In this document: piece after piece, positions 17,592 through 26,465 of the stretch | Numbering within the stretch: position 1 is the stretch's first letter | Layout of the letters: each line of letters opens with the position of its first letter | Made by a program: the position numbers and the translations under genes | Assembly: GCA_913056125.1 (NCBI GenBank) | Contig: CAJXNC010000003.1 | Span: forward strand, 248,001-312,000 | Origin: an uncultured Altererythrobacter sp. | Lineage (GTDB): Bacteria; Pseudomonadota; Alphaproteobacteria; Sphingomonadales; Sphingomonadaceae | DNA: 64,000 bases | Direction: 5' to 3' | Notes under the pieces: generated by a model | Database searches by the model: none | What the model was told of the DNA's origin: nothing | Seen by the model: the letters and a program-made list of their open reading frames with translations, nothing else

Positions 17592-19889
17592 ATGTCCACC
17601 ATCGAAGACGACAAGGATCCGTTCGACGCCATTGTCGATGCGCCATTCGACAGCGCATTGTCCGAACGCTACCTGGTCTATGCGCTATCCACGATCACCG
17701 CGCGTTCGCTTCCCGATCTGCGCGACGGGCTGAAGCCGGTCCACCGCCGCATCCTGTGGGGCATGCGGCAATTGCGCCTCTCGCCCGATAGCGCCTTCAA
17801 GAAGTCCTCGCGCGTCGTGGGTGACGTGATGGGCAAGTTCCACCCGCATGGCGATGCCGCGCTCTACGATGCGATGGTCCGCCTGGCCCAGCCGTTTGCC
17901 ATGCGCTACCCGTTAGTCGAGGGGCAGGGCAATTTCGGCAATATCGACGGCGATAATGCCGCTGCCGCGCGCTACACCGAATGCCGCCTGACGCGCACCG
18001 CCATATTGCTGATGCAGGGGCTGGACGAAGGCACGGTCGATTTCGTCCCGACTTACAATAACGAGGAAGAAGAGCCGGTCATCTTCCCCGGCCTGTTCCC
18101 CAACCTGCTTGCCAATGGCGCCAGCGGCATCGCGGTGGGCATGGCGACCTCGATCCCCAGCCACAATGTCGCCGAAGTGATCGATGCGACGCTGGAGCTG
18201 ATCGACAATCCGCATGTCGAACACGCGCGGCTGATGGAGCTGATGAAGGGGCCGGACTTCGCCACCGGCGGCCTGATCGTCGACAGCGCGGAAAGCATTT
18301 CCAACGCCTATGAGACCGGGCGCGGGAGCTTCCGCGTGCGCGGTCGTTTCCATGCTGCCGAAGCTGAAAATGCCGAAGATCGCGAGCTTGGGATTGAGCG
18401 GATCAAGGGCGGCGGCTACCAGCTGGTCATTTCCGAAATCCCCTACCAGGTGCCCAAGGGCAAGCTGATCGAGCAGATCGCACAGGCGATATCGGACAAG
18501 AAGCTGCCCATCCTCGAGGATGTACGCGACGAGTCCGACGAGCAGATCCGCATCGTGCTGGTCCCGCGCAGCCGCAATGTCGATCCGGAGCTGCTCAAGG
18601 AATCGCTCTACAAGCTGACCGATCTCGAAACGCGCTTCAGCCTCAACCTCAACGTGCTCGATGCCACGCGCACACCGATGGTGATGGGGCTGAAGGAGCT
18701 GCTCGGAAACTGGGTCGCCAGCCAGATCGACATACTCCAGCGGCGCACGCAGCATCGGCTGGACAAGATCGCCGACCGGCTCGAACTGGTCGAGGGTTAC
18801 ATCATTGCCTTCCTCAATCTCGACCGCGTGATCGAGATCATCCGTACCGAGGACGAGCCCAAGCCGGTGATGATGGCCGAATTCGGCCTGACCGACCGCC
18901 AGACCGAAGCAATCCTCAACATGCGCTTGCGCAGCCTGCGCAAGCTCGAGGAAATGCAGTTACGGCAGGAGAAGGACGATCTTCTCGCCGAGCGGGACGA
19001 GCTCGAAAAACTGCTCGCTTCGCCCGCTCGCCAGCGCACGCGCCTCAAGCGTGACCTCAATGCATTGCGCAAGGAATACGGGCCGGACACCGCCATCGGT
19101 GCGCGCCGCACCACTATCGAGGAAGCCGAGCCGGCGGTCGAATTCAGCATGGATGCGATGATCGAGAAGGAGCCGGTGACGGTGATCCTATCGAAAAAGG
19201 GCTGGATCCGTGCGGCCAAAGGACATGTCGACCTTGGCGAGGATGGCTGCGGCGATTTCAAATACAAGGAAGGCGATGAGGCGGCATTTGCTGTCCATTG
19301 CCAGACCACCGACAAGCTGCTGCTGGCGGCTGACGATGGCCGCTTCTTCACGCTCGGCGCAGACAAGCTGCCCAGCGCGCGCGGCTTTGGCGAGCCGGTG
19401 CGCAACACGCTCGATATCGATGCTTCGGCGCAGATCGTCGCGCTGATCGTGCATGAGAAAGACAAGCAGCTGCTGCTGGCCTCTACCATCGGCAAGGGCT
19501 TTGCGGCGGTGACCGACGAGCTGCTGGCCGAAACGCGCAAGGGCCGCCAGGTGGTCAATCTGAAGGGCGATGCGAAGCTGGCCGTTGCCACCACTATTGC
19601 ACCCGAGCACGACCATGTCGCCGTGGTGGGGGAGAACCGTAAGCTGGTGGTCTTCGCGCTCGACGAAATGCCGGTGATGACGCGCGGGCAGGGCGTGACG
19701 CTGCAGCGCTACCGCGATGGCGGACTGTCCGATGCGACCACCTTCACGCTCGCCAATGGCCTGTCATGGGCGATGGGCGGCAAGGGCGATCGCACGCGCA
19801 CGGAAGAGGAAATCCACATGTGGAAGGTGGCGCGCGGCGCCGCCGGGCGCTTGCCACCGCGCGGCTTCCCGCAGGATAACAAGTTCTAG
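17592..19889 (+). CDS. parC: DNA topoisomerase IV subunit A
   Basis: The 765-residue protein opens with the GyrA/ParC breakage-reunion domain. RYTECRLT holds the DNA-linking Tyr, and HPHGDAALYDAMVRLAQPF is the quinolone-resistance-determining region. A coiled-coil tower follows, then a short beta-pinwheel C-terminal domain, which fits ParC better than GyrA because no GyrA-box (QRRGGKG) is visible. It decatenates daughter chromosomes with ParE. The Ser80-equivalent position is Ala. The start has limited ribosome-site support but matches the conserved N-terminus. A strong hairpin terminator follows. Confidence 0.93.
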   Translation: MSTIEDDKDPFDAIVDAPFDSALSERYLVYALSTITARSLPDLRDGLKPVHRRILWGMRQLRLSPDSAFKKSSRVVGDVMGKFHPHGDAALYDAMVRLAQPFAMRYPLVEGQGNFGNIDGDNAAAARYTECRLTRTAILLMQGLDEGTVDFVPTYNNEEEEPVIFPGLFPNLLANGASGIAVGMATSIPSHNVAEVIDATLELIDNPHVEHARLMELMKGPDFATGGLIVDSAESISNAYETGRGSFRVRGRFHAAEAENAEDRELGIERIKGGGYQLVISEIPYQVPKGKLIEQIAQAISDKKLPILEDVRDESDEQIRIVLVPRSRNVDPELLKESLYKLTDLETRFSLNLNVLDATRTPMVMGLKELLGNWVASQIDILQRRTQHRLDKIADRLELVEGYIIAFLNLDRVIEIIRTEDEPKPVMMAEFGLTDRQTEAILNMRLRSLRKLEEMQLRQEKDDLLAERDELEKLLASPARQRTRLKRDLNALRKEYGPDTAIGARRTTIEEAEPAVEFSMDAMIEKEPVTVILSKKGWIRAAKGHVDLGEDGCGDFKYKEGDEAAFAVHCQTTDKLLLAADDGRFFTLGADKLPSARGFGEPVRNTLDIDASAQIVALIVHEKDKQLLLASTIGKGFAAVTDELLAETRKGRQVVNLKGDAKLAVATTIAPEHDHVAVVGENRKLVVFALDEMPVMTRGQGVTLQRYRDGGLSDATTFTLANGLSWAMGGKGDRTRTEEEIHMWKVARGAAGRLPPRGFPQDNKF

Positions 19890-19903
19890 GCGACAATAGA
19901 AAA

Positions 19904-19929
19904 GGGCCAGCGGATCGCTCCGCCGGCCC
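19904..19929. terminator. Bidirectional terminator between parC and the Ala-rich protein gene
   Basis: GGGCCAGCGGA-TCGC-TCCGCCGGCCC forms an 11-bp stem with one mismatch and a TCGC loop. It is flanked by AAAA on the left (T-tract for leftward transcripts) and CTTCGTTTGTT on the right. It fits the two converging genes. Confidence 0.75.
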
Positions 19930-19955
19930 CTTCGTTTGTTCGAATGCCTTCCGGC

Positions 19956-20498
19956 TTAGCCGCCGTTCAGGGCTGCCTGGATTTGCTCCAGCGTGGCGAG
20001 CACGGTCAACGAACCAGCGTCATCAACCCAGAAGAGGTTGCTCGGCAGCGTAACCAGCTGTTCGCCTTCGCCTTTGATAACGACATTTTCGCCGGCCAGC
20101 TCGTCGATCATGCCGAGCGACTGCGCGTCACGGGTGATGACCGGAGTGCCAACCACCAGCGCGGCAGCAAGTGCTTCGGCCTGTGCGGCTTCGGCTGCGG
20201 CCTGGGCTTCGGCTGCAGCAGCTTCCTGCTGCGCGACCTGGGCGGCCATCATTTCTTCAAGCGCGGTCTTGGTGATGTTGAGCGTCGGGCCAGCCTCGCT
20301 GGTGCCGAACGAATTGGCAGGCAGCGGAACCTGATAGGTGCCGGTGTCGATAGTGACGTTGGTGCCGTCATTCGCGATGATCTGGCCGATCGGTGCATCG
20401 TCATTGCCCATCACGGTGTCGCCGACTTCCTGTGCCTGTGCGGAGATGGGTGCGGCAGCGACGGCTGCGGCGGCGAGGAGTACCTTACCTAGCTTCAT
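19956..20498 (-). CDS. Exported Ala-rich protein of unknown function
   Basis: The 180-residue protein has a clear signal peptide (MKLGKVLLAAAAVAAAPISAQA), two short beta-type modules around residues 25-70 and 120-170 that look like PRC-barrel-like repeats (DTVMGNDDAPIGQI and TPVITRDAQSLGMI), and a central Ala/Glu/Gln helix (about 84-112). ATG 20498 follows GGGACAGGAATTC; the track's extra 47 residues are unsupported. Its promoter region is shared with nothing coding for 200 bp. Function unknown, probably periplasmic. Confidence 0.7.
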   Translation of the reverse strand: MKLGKVLLAAAAVAAAPISAQAQEVGDTVMGNDDAPIGQIIANDGTNVTIDTGTYQVPLPANSFGTSEAGPTLNITKTALEEMMAAQVAQQEAAAAEAQAAAEAAQAEALAAALVVGTPVITRDAQSLGMIDELAGENVVIKGEGEQLVTLPSNLFWVDDAGSLTVLATLEQIQAALNGG

Positions 20499-20706
20499 GA
20501 ATTCCTGTCCCTTGCAACTTCGAATCTCAAAAACGATGTCGTCCCGATCCCGCCAGAGCAGGCATGAGGCCGACCAAAATGGGAAAAAGGCATGTTTACC
20601 TTCACGGTCCGGGGTATCGCCCGAACCGTTAGCGTGCAACCCATTCTGGTCACAAAATATGCAGGAATCGGCCTGAATTGTGCCTTATTCGGATGAAATC
20701 GCAGGT

Positions 20707-22077
20707 TCAGCTTTGCGATTTCGCCCGATTGGGACGCCGTCGCTGACGGCGCGACTGGCCTTCCGAACGCTCCCCGCGCGGGGTCACGCGGGCATCGGGA
20801 TTGCGCTTGGGACGGCTGTTCTTGGCCCGCTGGCGACGATTGGAATTGCCCCCGCGACCTTCCCTGCGCTCATCCGAATGCTCGGCTCCCGCGGCTTTGC
20901 GCGAAGGCTTGGGCAGGCGCGCAGCCTGAGCCACGAAGTCCTTGGGCAGCGGGGCAGGGGACAGCTGCACGCCGGTCAGCCGCTGGATGTCGCGGATGTA
21001 GCTTTTCTCGTCCGGCGCAACATAGGAGATCGCCAGGCCAGAGCGCCCGGCACGCGCGGTGCGGCCGATGCGGTGCACATATTGTTCGGGCACGTTGGGA
21101 ATTTCGAAATTGAACACGGCGGAAACGCCGGGCACGTCGATCCCGCGAGCGGCGATGTCGGTCGCGACCAGCACGGGTATGCGGCCGGCGCGAAACCCGT
21201 CGAGCGCGCGGGTGCGTTGGGCTTGCGTCTTATTGCCATGGATGGCGGCAGCCTCGATCCCGGCGGCGATGAGGTGGCGTACCACGCGGTCCGCGCCATG
21301 CTTGGTCCGGGTGAAGACGAGACAGGATTCAATCTCGCCGGATGCCAGGCCCTTCTGCAACGTCAGGGTCAGCAGGGCCTGCTTTTCCTTCTGCTCGATG
21401 AAGGTCGCGAACTGGTCGACGCGTTCTGCGGTGGTCGATTGCGGGGCCACTTCCACCTTCACCGGATCGGTGATGAAGCGCTTGCCAAGCTGGGCGATCT
21501 CGTCCGGCATGGTGGCGGAGAAGAACAGGCTCTGGCGCTGGCGCGGCAGAAGGTTGGCGATGCGGGTAAGCGGCTTGATAAAGCCGAGGTCCATCATCTG
21601 GTCTGCTTCGTCGAGCACGAAGATGCCGACATGGTCGAGCACCAACGCGCGCTGTTCGATCAGGTCGAGCAACCGGCCGGGCGTGGCGACAAGGATATCG
21701 ACGCCGCGGCGCAGCGCGTTGATCTGCTTGCTCACCGGCACGCCGCCAAAGACGGTCTGTACCGAGAGATTGAGGAAGCGCGCATAGGCGCGGGCATTGT
21801 CGGCGATCTGCGCGGCCAGCTCACGCGTGGGCGAAAGCACCAGCATGCGGCAGCCCTGCGGATAGCGGCCGGTGCTCTCCTGCGCGAGGCGGTGGAGCGA
21901 AGGCAGCATGAATGCGGCGGTCTTGCCGGTGCCGGTTTGCGCGATGCCGAGCAGGTCGCGGCCTTCGAGCAGGGCGGGAATGGCCTGGCGCTGGATCGGG
22001 GTCGGGTCGTTGTAACCCTTTTCCTCGAGCGCGCGCAGGATAGGCTCGGCAAGGCCGAGATCGGAAAAATAGGACAT
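20707..22077 (-). CDS. DEAD-box RNA helicase, RhlE-like
   Basis: All core motifs are visible: Q motif PTPIQRQAIP, motif I AQTGTGKTAAF, DEAD in VLDEADQMMDLGF, SAT in FFSATMP, ARGIDVPGV and HRIGRTARAGR. A basic, Arg/Gly/Asn-rich tail of about 70 residues follows, probably for RNA or ribosome contacts. Length 456. It remodels RNA in ribosome assembly or decay, or in cold adaptation. I take the Met at 22077 (MSYFSDLGL) rather than the track Met three residues earlier. Confidence 0.92.
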   Translation of the reverse strand: MSYFSDLGLAEPILRALEEKGYNDPTPIQRQAIPALLEGRDLLGIAQTGTGKTAAFMLPSLHRLAQESTGRYPQGCRMLVLSPTRELAAQIADNARAYARFLNLSVQTVFGGVPVSKQINALRRGVDILVATPGRLLDLIEQRALVLDHVGIFVLDEADQMMDLGFIKPLTRIANLLPRQRQSLFFSATMPDEIAQLGKRFITDPVKVEVAPQSTTAERVDQFATFIEQKEKQALLTLTLQKGLASGEIESCLVFTRTKHGADRVVRHLIAAGIEAAAIHGNKTQAQRTRALDGFRAGRIPVLVATDIAARGIDVPGVSAVFNFEIPNVPEQYVHRIGRTARAGRSGLAISYVAPDEKSYIRDIQRLTGVQLSPAPLPKDFVAQAARLPKPSRKAAGAEHSDERREGRGGNSNRRQRAKNSRPKRNPDARVTPRGERSEGQSRRQRRRPNRAKSQS

Positions 22078-22509
22078 GAAAAGCACTCGTCACTTGGGGC
22101 GCACCGGATGGATTCCGGGCGCGAATTGGGGCCTTAAAGGCGACCCAAGCGTGACACGGGAAGCTTTGGCAGTAATTGCGACCGCTAGTCGGTGCCGGTC
22201 CTTACCCTGTTGGAAGTGGGCAGGCTCACGCTTGCATCCGATTGCACGACGGTTTCGTGCCGGTCGCCGCGCCAGATAGAGAAGTTTCAGCAGAAAGCAA
22301 GGAAATTACACGAACGGGCGAGCCCTGATGCACCTGCGTGTCACAACGTTTCACCGCAGGATCGGCTCGCACCGTCCCCATTTATCGAGAATCTGCGGGA
22401 ACCGTTCACTCGCAATCGCGTCAGCCCTGAACGGTCGGACAAGCCGCAACAGTGGGGCATCTGCAAGGATGGCGCGCAGTGCGACCGGAGAAGTTTGAAG
22501 GAGCAGAAT
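22078..22509. other. 432-bp non-coding gap upstream of the OmpA-family gene
   Basis: No credible ORF is seen; the track extension at 22192 is merely open frame. A perfect 8-bp inverted repeat, ACCGTTCA (22401-22408) and TGAACGGT (22428-22435) with a 19-nt loop, lies about 75-110 nt before the OmpA-family start and could be an operator or a structured leader. The right part probably contains the promoter and 5' UTR. Otherwise I see nothing specific. Confidence 0.4.
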
Positions 22510-23409
22510 ATGCCTATCAATTCACGTACCCCCACAGCCCTTGCTCTGGTGGCCTTGCTGGCCGTGTCGGCGACGGGCCTCTCCGCCCAGGAACTGGAGC
22601 CGACCGATCCCGATACGCAGATCACCGTTTATGGTTCTGCCCCGGCCGATCTTTCCGGGCTCGAAGCCGGGCCGGAGCTGGAAGGCTTCATCTCCGCCCG
22701 TCACGGCAATGAGTTGCAGGTCACAGGCGCGAATGGCCTGAACACCGATGTGCTGGTCGCCGAAGCTACCGATATCCGCGGGCGCGGGGGCTTTCTTGGC
22801 CTTGGTCGCACCGATCGCGCGGAAGATGCGCTTCTCAACGGCCTTCCTGTGACCGTGGAGACCGTGCAATGGGATGGCGGTCTTGTTGCGAGCCGGATCC
22901 GTTTCAGCAATCGCGATTACGAGACTGCCGCCATGATCCGCGGCGCCACCGCGCAGCAATTCGCTGCCCATGACGAAGCGATCGAGGAAAATGCGCTGGC
23001 GACCGAGGCGCTTCGCGGACGCGTGGCGAATATCGACCAGTACAACATTCGCGGCACCACCAATGTCTATTTCGACACTGGCAAATCGGCGCTGTCGAAC
23101 GAGGCGCGGGCAGAGCTTTGCGCCGCCGCCGACCAGGCGCGCAGCATGGATAATGCCCTGCTGCTGGTGGTCGGATACACGGATTCCACCGGTAGCCAGG
23201 AATTCAACCAGGTGCTCAGCGAGCGCCGCGCGGGCAGTGTGGTCAATTACCTGCAGCAGCAGTGCGGTTGGGCACCCTACCGCATGCTGACCCCGACGGG
23301 CATGGCCGAAGCCGACCCGCTGGCGGACAACACCACGCCCTATGGCATGGCGCAGAACCGCCGCGTTGCGGTGAACGTGCTGGTCAGCAAGGCTGTCGAC
23401 GAAGGTTGA
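22510..23409 (+). CDS. OmpA-family outer-membrane/peptidoglycan-binding protein
   Basis: The 299-residue product has a signal peptide ending near LSAQE, an N-terminal region of unknown fold with a DUF5666-like pattern (GFISARHGNELQV), and a C-terminal OmpA domain (about 175-295) with VYFDTGKSALS, VVGYTDSTGSQEFNQVLSERRA and NRRVAV, whose Asp and Arg bind meso-DAP peptidoglycan. AAGGAG at 7 nt fixes ATG 22510. There is no beta-barrel, so it is more likely periplasmic or lipid-independent than a porin. A GAAA-tetraloop terminator follows. Confidence 0.84.
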   Translation: MPINSRTPTALALVALLAVSATGLSAQELEPTDPDTQITVYGSAPADLSGLEAGPELEGFISARHGNELQVTGANGLNTDVLVAEATDIRGRGGFLGLGRTDRAEDALLNGLPVTVETVQWDGGLVASRIRFSNRDYETAAMIRGATAQQFAAHDEAIEENALATEALRGRVANIDQYNIRGTTNVYFDTGKSALSNEARAELCAAADQARSMDNALLLVVGYTDSTGSQEFNQVLSERRAGSVVNYLQQQCGWAPYRMLTPTGMAEADPLADNTTPYGMAQNRRVAVNVLVSKAVDEG

Positions 23410-23417
23410 TAATGCAC

Positions 23418-23439
23418 GGGGCGGGCGAAAGTCCGCCCC
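23418..23439. terminator. Convergent terminator, GAAA tetraloop
   Basis: GGGGCGGGC-GAAA-GTCCGCCCC pairs over 9 bp (one G-T wobble) and is followed by TGCTTTCCTTC. It lies between the ends of the OmpA-family gene and the leftward PilZ gene, so it can serve both strands. Confidence 0.7.
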
Positions 23440-23453
23440 TGCTTTCCTTCAGC

Positions 23454-23963
23454 TCAGTGCGAGATCGGCAGGAAGCCGAGCGCGAAAACGAATGCGCCCA
23501 GGATGACTATCGAAATCGCCGCCATCGCGAGCAGGAACCAGTCTGAAACCGGCACCGGCTGATTGGCATCGAAATCCGAGACGGCAGGCCAGCTTTCCTG
23601 GCGCTGACCTGCTGCGGAAGGAGCTTCGGCCGGGGAGGCCAGAATGACAGCACTGACGCTTGCCTGGTTGATCGGCTCGTCGAACTCGGCGCCATAGACC
23701 GGCGGAGTCTCGCCCGGAGCCGAACGCACGATCCTTGCAGCGACGAGGCCCGCCTCGGGGATATCGACTTGCAGGGTCTCTCCCACTTCGAGGTGAGCGG
23801 ATGTCTGGATACGCATGCCGGATCTGGAAAGATCGAGCAGCAGCACACGCTTGGCGCCCTGGCGTGCGGCGGCATCGAAGCCGAACTTGATGGCGCGCCT
23901 CTTCTCTCCGCGCTTTTCCGGCGAGAGGGCGTGATCGGATAGGCTTGCGATCTGTGGCAGCAC
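23454..23963 (-). CDS. PilZ-domain protein with C-terminal membrane anchor
   Basis: I start at GTG 23963 (VLPQIASLSD), which has GGAGA 8 nt upstream; the 336-residue track ORF runs backward over cca in the wrong frame. The 169-residue product carries the PilZ c-di-GMP signature in divergent form: KRRAIKFGFDAAAR (the RxxxR region), LLLDLSRSGMRIQ (D/NxSxxG), and a beta-barrel to about residue 110, with a TM helix (about 143-165) at the C-terminus. It is a likely membrane-tethered c-di-GMP effector. A CtrA-like box lies 36 bp upstream. Confidence 0.75.
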   Translation of the reverse strand: MLPQIASLSDHALSPEKRGEKRRAIKFGFDAAARQGAKRVLLLDLSRSGMRIQTSAHLEVGETLQVDIPEAGLVAARIVRSAPGETPPVYGAEFDEPINQASVSAVILASPAEAPSAAGQRQESWPAVSDFDANQPVPVSDWFLLAMAAISIVILGAFVFALGFLPISH

Positions 23964-23998
23964 GGCTTTTCTCCGCTGCCAACAATCGAGCAAAGGTG

Positions 23999-24013
23999 TA
24001 AATTGTGCGTTAA
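23999..24013 (-). promoter_or_regulatory. CtrA-like box upstream of the PilZ gene
   Basis: Read on the minus strand, TTAA-CGCACAA-TTTAC matches TTAA-N7-TTAAC with one mismatch. It lies 36 bp from the GTG start. It overlaps no coding sequence, as cca ends at 24043. Confidence 0.5.
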
Positions 24014-24042
24014 GCCCGTTGCGAGCCGACTTGCCCTGCAGT

Positions 24043-25215
24043 TCAGCGCAGCTCTTCGGCGAGGATCTCTTCGACCCGGGCGCGAGGCGGGAAACCCTCG
24101 GCGACCCAGCGCTTCTCGACCGCCTGCAGGATTCGAGCGACTTCGGGGCCCTTGCCGACGCCGCGTTCGACGATCTCGCCGCCCTTGAGCGGGAGGACGG
24201 GAATTTCCCAGTCGAGCACGGGGGCCGGGTCTTCTCCGAGAAGCAGCATCCGGTCCCGAGCACATTCGCGGCCCACGCGATAGGCGAGGGCCTTGGGGGC
24301 CTGCGAATCGTCCTGGCCTCGTTCGGCGCAGCATTTAAGGTGCTTGCGCTGGTCGTTCGAAAGCTTGAGCCGCGCGGCCACCTTGCCGGCAATATCCGGA
24401 TCGGGCGGAATAAGCGCTGCCATGCGCCGCAAGGCAAAGGGTTCCACCTTGCATGCCACTTCATAATCGAGCAGCCGCTCGAGCAGCATGATCTCGTCCC
24501 CTTTGGCCTCGGGCAAGACCACTGGCAGCACGCCGAGCGTGTTCATGCGCGTCACAGCATGACCCGGTTCCTTCAGTGCCAACAGATTGAGCAGTTCCAT
24601 CGCCACGCGCTCTCGGCTGAGGCCCTTGAGCGTGCTCGCCAGTTCCTGACAGGCCTCCTCCGCTTCGTTGTCGACCTTGCAGCCGAAACGTGCCTGGAAA
24701 CGGAAATAGCGCAAGATGCGCAGGTGATCTTCCTTTATCCGTTCGCGCGCATCGCCGATGAATTTGACCCGCCGCTCCTCGAGATGGAGCAGTCCGCCGA
24801 AATAGTCGAACAGTTCGAGAGTCTCGGGATCGGCATAGAGCGCGTTGATGGTGAAATCGCGCCGCGCTGCGTCGTCCTTCCAGTCCTCGGCATATTTGAC
24901 AGTTGCGCGGCGGCCATCGGTCGAGACGTCATGCCGCAGCGTAGTGATCTCGACATTTCCGCCCGGAAGGATGGCAGTTACGGTGCCGTGATCGATCCCG
25001 GTGGGCACGGTGCGAATACCGGCCTTCTTGCACAGCTCGACGACTTGTTCCGGCATATGCGTGGTCGCGGCATCCACATCGGCGACATCAGCGCCCAACA
25101 GGGTGTCGCGCACCGCGCCGCCGACCCAGCGGATTGTGCCATTGCCGAGCGCGGCCACGAGCTCGGCCAAATCCTCGCGCTGGTTCCATTCGGCTTCGGG
25201 CAGGGTGGTCGTCAT
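24043..25215 (-). CDS. cca: CCA tRNA nucleotidyltransferase
   Basis: The 390-residue class II enzyme shows the palm-domain motif RWVGGAVRDTLLGADVADVD with catalytic Asp pair, ARRDFTINALYAD, and the nucleotide-recognition segment EDHLRILRYFRFQARFG. It adds or repairs the 3' CCA of tRNAs. ATG 25215 overlaps the preceding nudix stop as ATGA, which selects this start over the track's Met six residues earlier. It is the distal gene of a nudix-cca pair, a common alphaproteobacterial arrangement. Confidence 0.93.
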   Translation of the reverse strand: MTTTLPEAEWNQREDLAELVAALGNGTIRWVGGAVRDTLLGADVADVDAATTHMPEQVVELCKKAGIRTVPTGIDHGTVTAILPGGNVEITTLRHDVSTDGRRATVKYAEDWKDDAARRDFTINALYADPETLELFDYFGGLLHLEERRVKFIGDARERIKEDHLRILRYFRFQARFGCKVDNEAEEACQELASTLKGLSRERVAMELLNLLALKEPGHAVTRMNTLGVLPVVLPEAKGDEIMLLERLLDYEVACKVEPFALRRMAALIPPDPDIAGKVAARLKLSNDQRKHLKCCAERGQDDSQAPKALAYRVGRECARDRMLLLGEDPAPVLDWEIPVLPLKGGEIVERGVGKGPEVARILQAVEKRWVAEGFPPRARVEEILAEELR

Positions 25216-25811
25216 GCCACCAGCTCCTGCCATGCGAGGCGATGAGAGAGATTGCTCAAGATGCCCGCCGTGATGCCCCAGATGCGATGGCCTTGCCAGT
25301 TGATCTCGATATAGGCGCGCTCATGCCCCTTGAAGAGTCCTACCTTTTGCTCATGGTTTGCCGGGTCGAGCACAAACCGTAGTGGCGCTTCGAACCAGTC
25401 ATCCACTTCGCGCGGATCGGGCGATATGGAAATGTCGGGCGGAACGACGCCGAGGACGGGGGTAAGGTCGTAGCCCGAGCCGGTGGCGAATTGTGCCGCC
25501 TCGCCAACCACGCGCACGGCCGATGGAGTGATGGAGAGCTCCTCTTCCGCCTCCCTCAGGGCGGCTTCTATCGCGCTCTCGCCCGCCTCGATCTTGCCAC
25601 CGGGAAAAGCGACCTGGCCGGGATGACTTTGCATGGATTGCGGGCGGTGCGTCAGGATCACGCCGGGTTCGGAACGCTCGGTCACCGCGATCAGCACGGC
25701 AGCGGGGCGCCTGCGTTCCGGGACAAAGCGGCCATCATCGTGCAGGCCTTTTGCGCCGATATGCGCGCTGCCTTCGAACAGGCGGCTCACCCGGTCGAAA
25801 AACGTGCTCAT
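25212..25811 (-). CDS. NUDIX hydrolase, CoA pyrophosphatase-like
   Basis: The 199-residue protein has the UPF0035-type segment LTHRPQSMQSHPGQVAFPGGK leading into the Nudix box GKIEAGESAIEAALREAEEEL. The consensus Gly after the EE pair is Ser (ELSI), a kind of change also seen in NudL-type CoA pyrophosphatases. It probably hydrolyses CoA or a nucleoside diphosphate derivative using Mg2+. It is translationally coupled to cca (ATGA). Moderate certainty on the substrate. Confidence 0.85.
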   Translation of the reverse strand: MSTFFDRVSRLFEGSAHIGAKGLHDDGRFVPERRRPAAVLIAVTERSEPGVILTHRPQSMQSHPGQVAFPGGKIEAGESAIEAALREAEEELSITPSAVRVVGEAAQFATGSGYDLTPVLGVVPPDISISPDPREVDDWFEAPLRFVLDPANHEQKVGLFKGHERAYIEINWQGHRIWGITAGILSNLSHRLAWQELVA

Positions 25812-25868
25812 CGCTTGAATGTCCGGCCTGCGTCAAAGGGCATGCAGGCTAAATGGCAGCAAGGCCTG

Positions 25869-26399
25869 TCAGTTCCAAGGGCCGAGCGTGCCTTCGTGGG
25901 GGAGGACTGCCGGATTGGCGCAGCGCACCAGCAGGCGCTTGGGATCCCACGGGCCGGGTAGGGTCCAGCCCCCTGTGTGCTGCGCGGTGAAGCCGAACTT
26001 GCTGTAATAAGGCTCGTCCCCGATCAGCACTTGCGGCAGCGGAGCGGCCGAATTCGCGGCCAGGGCTTCGATCGCTGCGCTCTGCGCCGCCATCAGTGCG
26101 CGACCGAAGCCCTCTCCCTGGCGTTCGGGAAGCACGGCGACGGGGCCGATCATCAGCATGGGATGCGGGCGACCGGCAGCATCGGTCAGGGCGACCGGAT
26201 AGGCCTGGATCGTCGCGACGAGCATGTCGTCTTCATCCAGCGCGGCAAAGCTGAGCGCGGGTAGGGCCTGAGTTCCCTCACGCACCTTGTAGGCGGTGCG
26301 CGATTGCCGCCCAGGTCCGAAGGCCCGGTCGAGCAATTGCTCGACCAGCTCGGGATCGACTCCCTCGAGGGGAATCAGGCTGAGCGCGGCATCGGTCAT
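25869..26399 (-). CDS. GNAT-family N-acetyltransferase
   Basis: The 176-residue protein carries the acetyl-CoA-binding motif A as IGPVAVLPERQGEGFGRALM (R/Q-x-x-G-x-G/A), with a C-terminal YYSKFGF segment characteristic of the YhbS-like GNAT group. The acceptor substrate is not deducible. It is encoded 57 bp upstream of the nudix-cca pair on the same strand, so it may be co-transcribed. Confidence 0.85.
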   Translation of the reverse strand: MTDAALSLIPLEGVDPELVEQLLDRAFGPGRQSRTAYKVREGTQALPALSFAALDEDDMLVATIQAYPVALTDAAGRPHPMLMIGPVAVLPERQGEGFGRALMAAQSAAIEALAANSAAPLPQVLIGDEPYYSKFGFTAQHTGGWTLPGPWDPKRLLVRCANPAVLPHEGTLGPWN

Positions 26400-26465
26400 G
26401 GGAGCGCGCCGATAGGACCCGGCGCGCCGCCATGCAATTGTTTCAGCCGTTACTGTGTTCGGCCT

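Noticed and set aside
20680-22137. 485-aa plus-strand ORF opposite the RhlE-like helicase
   Set aside because: The helicase has all DEAD-box motifs on the minus strand; the plus frame has no motif.
22192-22509. N-terminal extension of the OmpA-family protein
   Set aside because: The open frame lacks a ribosome site and would bury the signal peptide.
25560-25620. Degenerate Nudix box (Ser for consensus Gly) as an inactivation sign
   Set aside because: CoA-pyrophosphatase-type NUDIX proteins often vary here (for example Ala in NudL), and the catalytic REAEEE core is intact.
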